Positions 34,090 through 40,126 of a stretch of 40,126 bases of DNA are shown here, in pieces. The stretch spans positions 1 to 40,126 of the forward strand of contig OMJB01000029.1 of the NCBI GenBank assembly GCA_900299255.1, given 5' to 3'. Numbering within the stretch: position 1 is the first letter of the stretch; every line of letters starts with the position of its first letter. Origin of the DNA: Sphingobacteriales bacterium. Its GTDB lineage: Bacteria > Bacteroidota > Bacteroidia > Chitinophagales > Chitinophagaceae. Below the pieces are notes generated by a model. That model saw nothing but the letters and a program-made list of their open reading frames with translations. It had not been told where the DNA came from and searched no databases. The position numbers and the translations under genes are program-made.

Positions 34090-35166
34090 ATGCAGCAAAG
34101 TAATCCTTTACAAAAGAACTTCACCAGGCAGTTGCTTGAGTGGCACAACAATGTGAACGATAGGAGCCTGCCGTGGAAAAGCGAGAAAGACCCATATAAG
34201 ATATGGTTATCTGAGGTTATACTGCAACAAACAAGGGCCATGCAGGGATTGCCTTACTACATGCGTTTTACTGAAACTTACCCCTCTATTAACGACCTGG
34301 CCAATGCCAACGAAGAAGAGGTTTTCAGGCTCTGGCAGGGATTGGGTTACTACAACAGGTGTAAGAACATGCTTGCCACTGCGAAGCTGATTGTTGAAAA
34401 ACACAACAGCATTTTTCCAGACAGCTATGAAGGCCTTTTGCAACTGAAAGGAATAGGGCCATATACAGCGTCGGCGATTGCTTCGTTTGCTTTTGGCAGG
34501 CCCAATGCGGTTGTTGACGGCAATGTATACAGGGTGCTATCCCGCTATTTCGGTATAGACACCCCTATTGACACAACTGAGGGTAAGGCGCAATTTGCTT
34601 CCCTGGCTACAGAACTGCTGGATAAAAAAAACAGTGCCTCATACAATCAGGCTATCATGGACCTTGGAGCTACAGTATGTACACCATCAAACCCCAAATG
34701 CGATGATTGCCCGTTATACAAACATTGTGCGGCCAGAGCTAAAGAATTGATAGGACTGCTGCCGGTGAAAAGCAAAAAGCTTAAGGTGAGTACCAGATAC
34801 TTTAATTATATAATATTTGTATCGAATCAGTCAATCTGGCTGTATAAACGCGGCCCTAAAGACATATGGGAAAACCTAAATGAACCATGGCTGGTGGAAA
34901 CCGAAAAGCCTATCAATGAAATTGAATTAGCTAAAGAAACAGTTTTTGCAGACAACCAAATACCCTTAAATGCTATTAAATACTCTGGCAAATCAACACA
35001 AAGGCTTACCCACCGTATTATCGAAGCCAGATTCTATACCGTTGTGGTGAAGAAAAAGCCCCGATTTCCTGATGAAAAAGGCCGCTGGGTAGCCCTCAAT
35101 ATGTTATCCCAAACGCCATTTCCGAAAACAGTTCTTTCTTTTTTAGAAAAAAATTTATACTTTTAA
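34090..35166 (+). CDS. mutY: A/G-specific adenine glycosylase MutY
   Basis: A 358-residue base-excision repair enzyme that removes adenine mispaired with 8-oxoguanine. Catalytic E42 in SEVILQQTRA, helix-hairpin-helix LKGIGPYTASAIASF (119-133), catalytic D143 in VVDGNVYRVL, and the [4Fe-4S] cluster cysteines C197, C204, C207 and C213 with the standard spacing C-x6-C-x2-C-x5-C. The Nudix-like C-terminal domain (about 225-350) checks for 8-oxoG. The start is ATG 34090; TTG at 34078 is an alternative adding four residues. Followed by ssb and gldE, a gene order that is conserved in Bacteroidota. Confidence 0.96.
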   Translation: MQQSNPLQKNFTRQLLEWHNNVNDRSLPWKSEKDPYKIWLSEVILQQTRAMQGLPYYMRFTETYPSINDLANANEEEVFRLWQGLGYYNRCKNMLATAKLIVEKHNSIFPDSYEGLLQLKGIGPYTASAIASFAFGRPNAVVDGNVYRVLSRYFGIDTPIDTTEGKAQFASLATELLDKKNSASYNQAIMDLGATVCTPSNPKCDDCPLYKHCAARAKELIGLLPVKSKKLKVSTRYFNYIIFVSNQSIWLYKRGPKDIWENLNEPWLVETEKPINEIELAKETVFADNQIPLNAIKYSGKSTQRLTHRIIEARFYTVVVKKKPRFPDEKGRWVALNMLSQTPFPKTVLSFLEKNLYF

Positions 35167-35212
35167 TATCATTTAGGTTACAAAAAATATTATCTGAACA
35201 ACTTGTACAACT

Positions 35213-35647
35213 ATGCGTGGTATTAATAAGGTGATTTTGGTGGGCAATCTGGGGAAAGAACCGGATATACAATTTCTGGAAGGGAATATTGCAGTAGCCA
35301 AATTCCCGCTGGCCACTACTGAATCTTATAAGGACAAAAATGGCAATCCAGTATCCCAGACCGAATGGCATACAGTGGTATTGTGGCGCGGACTTGCGGA
35401 ACTAGCGCAGAAATATCTCCATAAAGGCAGCCTGGTATATATAGAAGGACGTATCCGCACGCGCAGTTGGGAAGATAAAGACAAAAACAAACGCTTCAGC
35501 ACCGAAATTCTGGGTGACAACCTTGTAATGCTTGATAAACGCAAAGAGCCAGGCGAAGGGCCTTCAGATGGCCCCGGCATCACTGATGTGGGCTTGGACA
35601 ATTCCGGCTTATCAGGCAACATAACAAAAGACGACCTCCCTTTCTGA
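35213..35647 (+). CDS. ssb: Single-stranded DNA-binding protein
   Basis: A 144-residue SSB. The OB-fold starts at MRGINKVILVGNLGKEPDI and continues through WHTVVLWRGLAELAQKYLHKG, VYIEGRIRTRSWEDKD and TEILGDNLVML (to about 108). A Gly/Pro/Asp-rich flexible tail follows, and the acidic tip DDLPF recruits repair and replication proteins. All parts are intact. It binds single-stranded DNA during replication and repair. It lies 46 bases after mutY. Confidence 0.97.
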   Translation: MRGINKVILVGNLGKEPDIQFLEGNIAVAKFPLATTESYKDKNGNPVSQTEWHTVVLWRGLAELAQKYLHKGSLVYIEGRIRTRSWEDKDKNKRFSTEILGDNLVMLDKRKEPGEGPSDGPGITDVGLDNSGLSGNITKDDLPF

Positions 35648-35701
35648 TTGAGAAATCATATTTATCAAACTTCTAAATATCATTTTCCATTCAATCTTTT
35701 A

Positions 35702-35709
35702 TAATTTTG
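35702..35709 (+). promoter_or_regulatory. -7 box upstream of gldE
   Basis: TAATTTTG, an exact TAnnTTTG match, 24 bases before the TTG start of gldE. No -33 box at the expected distance, so gldE may also be read from mutY-ssb. Confidence 0.35.
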
Positions 35710-35733
35710 AACTTCAACAAATTCTAGTCTCAC

Positions 35734-37080
35734 TTGGAAAGTACCGAAGGCGAACTTACAACTCTATTACTCAATATTAGTGCAGGAGCAGCGACAGCAT
35801 CAAGCACTACCGTATTAATCATTGCTATACTGGTTTTACTGTTAATGTCTGCAGTGATTGCTGGTGCAGAAACTGCTTTCTTTTCGCTGTCTTTGAAAGA
35901 CATCAATTACCTGAAAGTAAACGAAAAACCAAGCGCACGTACCGCTGTTGAACTATTAAACCATCCCAAATTGCTGCTGGCAACAATTCTGGTGGCCAAT
36001 AACTTTATAAACATTGCAATTGTTATTTCTACAAACGTACTAGTAAGCGCTCTAATTTCGCCTGAGATTAACGCGATAGTATCATTCCTGATTCAAGTGG
36101 TCGTTGTTACTTTTCTACTGGTACTGTTTGGCGAAGTACTCCCCAAGGTGTATGCCACGCAAAACAACCTGCGTATGGCTTTATTTTCGGCACAGTACAT
36201 AAAAATATTGCTAGGCATTTTCAAACCAATCAGCAGCACGTTGGTAACTTCTACCAGCTTTATTGAAACCAAACTAGGCAAAAAAGTAGGTAAGAACATA
36301 AGTAATGAAGAGTTTGAGCATGCAATTGAACTCACTGTGGGCCATACGGCTACCAAAGAAGAGGTGAACATATTCAAAGGCATACTTAAATTCGGGAATA
36401 TATCTGCCAAGCAGGTAATGCGGACAAGGCTGGATGTAAGTGCGCTTGATTATGAACTTACTTTCAGCGAAGTCAGGAACTACTGCCTGGATGCAGGATA
36501 TTCCAGGCTGCCGGTGTTTAAAGATAGCCTGGATAAGGTAGCCGGTGTAATTCATACTAAAGACTTTTTACCTCACATAGACAAGGATACTTTCGATTGG
36601 CATGTGCTTATCAGGCCTGCCTATTTTGTGCATGAAAGCAAGCTTATAGAAGACTTGCTGAAGGAATTTCAGCAGAAAAGAATGCACTTTGCAATAGTAG
36701 TAGATGAGTTTGGTGGAACTTCGGGTATTATAACCCTGGAGGACATAATGGAGGAGATAATAGGTGACATTAAAGATGAATTTGATGAAGATGACCTGCA
36801 TTACAAGAAGTTAGACGACAATAACTTCATCTTTGAAGGTAAAACTCTGATTAACGATGTATGCAGAGTATTAGGCCTTCCTTCAGATACTTTCGAACCA
36901 GTGCGCGGAGAGAGCGACTCCCTGGCCGGGTTGATTCTGGAGATTTCAGGAAAATTTGCCGCCGTTAATGAATCAGTGAAGTTTGAACATTACGAATTTA
37001 CCGTTCTGGCCATAGAAAAAATGCGCATACAGCGTGTTAAAGTCACCATCCATCCACCGGTAGAAAAAGAGGAAGAATAA
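35734..37080 (+). CDS. gldE: Gliding-motility-associated protein GldE (CNNM/CorC family)
   Basis: A 448-residue membrane protein of the CNNM/CorC (HlyC) family. Three or four N-terminal helices (DUF21, about 20-160: LIIAILVLLLMSAVIAGAE, ILVANNFINIAIVIS, FLIQVVVVTFLLVLFGEVLPK) are followed by two CBS domains (about 215-340; VMRTRLDVSALD, GVIHTKDFLPHI, VVDEFGGTSGIITLEDIMEE) and a CorC/HlyC-type domain (about 355-440). GldE is known to be required for gliding in Flavobacterium and is usually found as mutY-ssb-gldE-gldD, which matches this order except that gldD is not next. The start is TTG 35734. Confidence 0.9.
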   Translation: MESTEGELTTLLLNISAGAATASSTTVLIIAILVLLLMSAVIAGAETAFFSLSLKDINYLKVNEKPSARTAVELLNHPKLLLATILVANNFINIAIVISTNVLVSALISPEINAIVSFLIQVVVVTFLLVLFGEVLPKVYATQNNLRMALFSAQYIKILLGIFKPISSTLVTSTSFIETKLGKKVGKNISNEEFEHAIELTVGHTATKEEVNIFKGILKFGNISAKQVMRTRLDVSALDYELTFSEVRNYCLDAGYSRLPVFKDSLDKVAGVIHTKDFLPHIDKDTFDWHVLIRPAYFVHESKLIEDLLKEFQQKRMHFAIVVDEFGGTSGIITLEDIMEEIIGDIKDEFDEDDLHYKKLDDNNFIFEGKTLINDVCRVLGLPSDTFEPVRGESDSLAGLILEISGKFAAVNESVKFEHYEFTVLAIEKMRIQRVKVTIHPPVEKEEE

Positions 37081-37093
37081 GGGGGCGAGAATC

Positions 37094-37156
37094 GGGGATT
37101 GGGAATTGGGAATTTGGAATTGGGAATTAGGAATTAGGAATTAGGGATTGGAAATT
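37094..37156 (+). repeat. Heptanucleotide tandem array (9 units)
   Basis: Nine consecutive 7-base units: GGGGATT, GGGAATT twice, TGGAATT, GGGAATT, AGGAATT twice, AGGGATT, GGAAATT. A degenerate tail (AGTGGATT, GGTGAAT) follows. It lies between the convergent stops of gldE and the NRPS-like gene. Consensus RGGAATT, the same word as at 21683-21766. Confidence 0.8.
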
Positions 37157-37219
37157 AGTGGATTGGTGAATGGGTTACGGGGGTATATAGTTCGCCATTG
37201 AATTTACATGCTTTTATAA

Positions 37220-40126
37220 TCAAGCTGGCCGCACAGGGCTGCCACCCCAGTTGCTGTCGGGCTGTAGGTTCTCTCCTTTCATTACCAGCGAAAGCGCGTC
37301 CACATTCACGTTATCGCCTATTTCACTATCGTAAAGTATGATTGTACGCGCACCAATACTGCAACGTTTACCTATCTTAACTGGGCCTACCTTCATAACC
37401 CGATCTTCAAACAAATGAGTTTGAGGCCCACAATCCTCGTTAAGCGCAGTTTCATCGCCAATAGCCACCATGTCATGCTCAGTAATATCCGTAGTATTCA
37501 TCCAAACCCTCTTCCCTGTTTTCACACCAAGAAGTCGCAGAATTAACGGCAGCCATGGCGTACCCCTCATAAAGTCAAGGAGGAATGGTACCGACAGGGC
37601 TTCATATGTTGAAGTCACTGCTTCACTCCTCCATACTTTTGAAGTCCACATCGGGTTTTGTTCAGATTTATGTTTGCCCACAGCGAGCCATTTGAGTACA
37701 GCAGTAACGGTAAACGCAGGCAAGCCCATAAATATCAGGTAGTAAAATGGGAGGGCCAGCATTATCTCCCACCACGGCCTGGCTACAATCAGGTCGTGTG
37801 CATAGGCAATGAAAAGGATACTGCAAATCAGAATCACTGTCTCTGGAATAAGTATCCTGATGAACTCTACGATGCTCCTCGCCAATATACGATGTGGAGA
37901 CGGGCGGCTTGTAAGTTCGGAAGCGAAAGTGCGGCTTGCCTGCCTCCGTGGCAAAGGAATAGCTGGCGAGCCAAACCAGTCTTTTGCTTTGGCCTTCTCT
38001 AATTGCCCTTTATCAGGCGGAGTAGACAAAACGCCTATCAGCATGCGGCCGGGCAGATTATAACCCTGTGGTATCAGCGCACTGTTACCAACAAAGCTAT
38101 TGTTTCCAATAACAGTATAATCAAGAATCAACTGCTGCCCTCTTACATCCGATTCACCCAACGTAACGGCATCTGCCACAAACGCACCTTTACCAATATT
38201 CAGCAGCGGGTGGGTAACACTGCTGGCCGTAGAGATTTCTGTGTTCTTTCCCACTTTAGCGCCCAATGCCCTGAACAACAGGGAAATGTACACTGTGGCG
38301 TAAATTGGGTGCAGCACTATCAGCGACAGGCTCATCAGCTGGTCTGCAAACCATTTACGCACATAAAACCAGCTGTATATCGGATATTTGCCCGGTTTGA
38401 TATCCCACTGCAACAACCTGGTAAGCACAACAGTTACCAACGTAAACACTATTATGTAGCTGAGCGCCAGTGATGGTGTTACAAAGAGGTAACTAAAATC
38501 GTAATCAGGGGTTGAGTTATCCAGATTGTTGATAATGATAATTGTAGGCAATAATGGTAAAAGGACAACAAAAGGAAAAACCAGCAATGATACGGCAAAT
38601 ATCATGGTGTATTTCCTTCGCCTGGCATCAGAAACAAAAAGAGGCTGAGGCAAGTCTTTAACATCCATTTTCTCTTTGAAAACCGCAGGGCTCCCCTGCC
38701 ATATTTCCCCACTCCTGATGGTTTTCCCTTCCTGTAGCATACTCAGGTCCTTCAGTTCTCCCCATTCTTCTATTACTGAATTACCTGAAATAACAGCGCT
38801 GCTGCCCACATAGGCGTGGTCACCCAGCGTGATACGCCTCAGTTTCAGCAGCCCGTCCTCAACATAAGCATTGTTAAGCACTACCTGCGAGCTGATACTT
38901 ACATCACTTCCAATGGTTACCAGGTCTTCTGCACCTATCGAAATTGCAGCGAGCTGCGCATCTTTTGCCACCTTAACACCCATACGGCGGAGATAACCAG
39001 CATACAACGGTGTACCATTCAGGAATTGAGCCGGGAGCAGCCGCTGCATCGTTTTAACCAGCCACCACCTGAAGTAATAGCTGCCCCAAAGCGGGTAGTC
39101 ACCCTCCTTCATCTTACCAATAATCAACCACTTCATAGCTATGGTAAATGCAGCAAAAAGTGGTGGAATAAAACAGAACATGCACAGCGCAGTAGTAATC
39201 GCGTATGGGATTCTCCTTGTTTCTTCAGCCACATAGTAATACCCGAGATACGGAAAGAAAATCTGAATAGCAAACAGGCCGTAAATGACCAGTAACGAAA
39301 CCGTCTGGGCAAGGCCGCACAAATAGTACCTACTTCTGGGTATTTCACTATAGGCTTTCTTTGCAGAGGCTGTACTGGCGGGCTTTGCTTCCCAATATTC
39401 AACCAAGCTGCGTAGAGGCCGGTTAAGATAAATATCCTTTAGAGATGCCTGCGGTATATTAGCTTCTTTGCGGAGCTTAGAGACAAATGCGGCTGCGAGC
39501 AGTGAATGCCCCCCGAGGTCAGTAAAAAAATCATTTTCAAGTATAATCTCCCTGTTAGGGAAAAACCGCCTTAAACCTGCAATAACCCTATCGCCCAGCG
39601 GAGCATCAATATCAATAACCTCATTGGATATATTAATAGCGTTTTCCAGCAGCATGGCGGGAACCGGCAGTGATTTTCTGTCTATTTTTCCACTTGGCAG
39701 CCTCGGCATTTCTGAAAGCTGAACAATAACACTTGGAATCATGTATGCAGGTAGAACCTTTGCCAGTTCATCCCTTATTGCCTGCTGATTCATCTTCACC
39801 GGGTCATCACAAACTACATATCCGGCAAGATGATCCTGTCCGTTAATATCTTTTTTGACAGCAACTGCCGCCGCTGTTATTTCAGAAAGATTACCTAATC
39901 GTATTTCTATTTCCCCTAGTTCTATTCTGTACCCACGCAGCTTAATCTGGTCATCAAACCGGCCCTGAAAGTCTATACTTCCGTCGGCATTAATGATTGC
40001 CGCATCACCGGTGCGGTAGATGACATCGCCCCCCAATTCCTGCAGCGATTCAGGCTTGGCAATAAATTTTTGCCTGGTAAGTTCAGGCAGGTTAATATAC
40101 CCACCGCAAACACCAGCTCCCGAAAT
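37220..40126 (-). CDS. Pls/PosA-like non-ribosomal peptide synthetase, C-terminal part (5' end outside window)
   Basis: The frame is open from the window edge (ISGAGVCGGYINLPELTRQKF) to 37220, about 968 residues. It starts late in the adenylation domain (YRTGD, GRFDDQIKLRGYRIELGEIE, PSGKIDRKSLP with the A10 lysine). A carrier domain follows with phosphopantetheine Ser in DLGGHSLLAA (near 39505). The rest is the NRPS terminal domain of poly-lysine synthetase relatives: three blocks of membrane helices, with left-handed beta-helix hexapeptide repeats. Such enzymes assemble amino-acid polymers at the membrane. The amino acid used cannot be read because the specificity core is upstream. No partner genes are visible. 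Confidence 0.88.
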   Translation of the reverse strand: MSGAGVCGGYINLPELTRQKFIAKPESLQELGGDVIYRTGDAAIINADGSIDFQGRFDDQIKLRGYRIELGEIEIRLGNLSEITAAAVAVKKDINGQDHLAGYVVCDDPVKMNQQAIRDELAKVLPAYMIPSVIVQLSEMPRLPSGKIDRKSLPVPAMLLENAINISNEVIDIDAPLGDRVIAGLRRFFPNREIILENDFFTDLGGHSLLAAAFVSKLRKEANIPQASLKDIYLNRPLRSLVEYWEAKPASTASAKKAYSEIPRSRYYLCGLAQTVSLLVIYGLFAIQIFFPYLGYYYVAEETRRIPYAITTALCMFCFIPPLFAAFTIAMKWLIIGKMKEGDYPLWGSYYFRWWLVKTMQRLLPAQFLNGTPLYAGYLRRMGVKVAKDAQLAAISIGAEDLVTIGSDVSISSQVVLNNAYVEDGLLKLRRITLGDHAYVGSSAVISGNSVIEEWGELKDLSMLQEGKTIRSGEIWQGSPAVFKEKMDVKDLPQPLFVSDARRRKYTMIFAVSLLVFPFVVLLPLLPTIIIINNLDNSTPDYDFSYLFVTPSLALSYIIVFTLVTVVLTRLLQWDIKPGKYPIYSWFYVRKWFADQLMSLSLIVLHPIYATVYISLLFRALGAKVGKNTEISTASSVTHPLLNIGKGAFVADAVTLGESDVRGQQLILDYTVIGNNSFVGNSALIPQGYNLPGRMLIGVLSTPPDKGQLEKAKAKDWFGSPAIPLPRRQASRTFASELTSRPSPHRILARSIVEFIRILIPETVILICSILFIAYAHDLIVARPWWEIMLALPFYYLIFMGLPAFTVTAVLKWLAVGKHKSEQNPMWTSKVWRSEAVTSTYEALSVPFLLDFMRGTPWLPLILRLLGVKTGKRVWMNTTDITEHDMVAIGDETALNEDCGPQTHLFEDRVMKVGPVKIGKRCSIGARTIILYDSEIGDNVNVDALSLVMKGENLQPDSNWGGSPVRPA

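Noticed and set aside
33990-34241. N-terminal extension of the transketolase subunit
   Set aside because: It overlaps the mutY coding region and the transketolase promoter, and adds residues unlike any transketolase.
37081-37170. CRISPR-like array
   Set aside because: Units are 7 bases with no spacers; it is a simple tandem repeat and there are no cas genes.

Overview
The window looks like a chromosomal segment of a Bacteroidota bacterium, most likely from the Chitinophagaceae or a close relative. The grounds are PorP/SprF proteins paired with proteins carrying type IX secretion (T9SS) type B C-terminal domains, the mutY-ssb-gldE gene order, Bacteroidota-type promoters (TTTG, about 19 bases, TAnnTTTG) and frequent TTG starts. 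No rRNA, tRNA, CRISPR array, transposase or phage gene was seen. The assignment is inferred from gene content.

Layout. 1-2611 (+): the 3' end of pgk, a DUF1684 protein, an AT-rich gene for a small exported protein, and a small membrane protein. 2695-9816 (-): a truncated tyrosinase C-terminal fragment, a GH3-family protein, a TMTC-like membrane protein with TPRs, a lipoprotein and an ABC-F ATPase. 10010-16234 (-): two consecutive copies of a two-gene T9SS module (PorP/SprF plus a large beta-propeller-like protein with a type B sorting domain). 16329-17399 (-): ilvE. 17537-21006 (+): a hypothetical gene, recQ and a WlbA-like Gfo/Idh/MocA dehydrogenase. 21007-21770: the only long gene-free stretch, holding heptanucleotide repeats, a promoter-like site and a terminator. 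21771-26439: a small Gly/Tyr/His-rich secreted protein, a class A beta-lactamase-fold protein, an ATP-cone/Mrr-type nuclease, a YdjM-type membrane hydrolase and a phospholipase D-family protein. 26521-28586 (-): a membrane adenylate cyclase gene broken by an in-frame stop and an 8-bp tandem-repeat frameshift. 28665-33989 (-): a YeiH-type transporter, a large beta-propeller amidohydrolase and a transketolase N-terminal subunit. 34090-37080 (+): mutY, ssb and gldE. 37220-40126 (-): the 3' part of a Pls/PosA-like NRPS gene that runs off the window.

How the genes work together. The 10-16 kb block is the clearest accessory system: each PorP/SprF outer-membrane protein is next to a likely secreted or surface-anchored partner, and the pair is duplicated. 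gldE belongs to the gliding/T9SS gene set. Most other genes are housekeeping or independent. The observations most worth following are the broken cyclase with its 8-bp repeat, the ABC-F protein in which every visible element of one ATP site except Walker B has decayed, the ATP-cone nuclease, the heptamer arrays, and the NRPS-like membrane synthetase.
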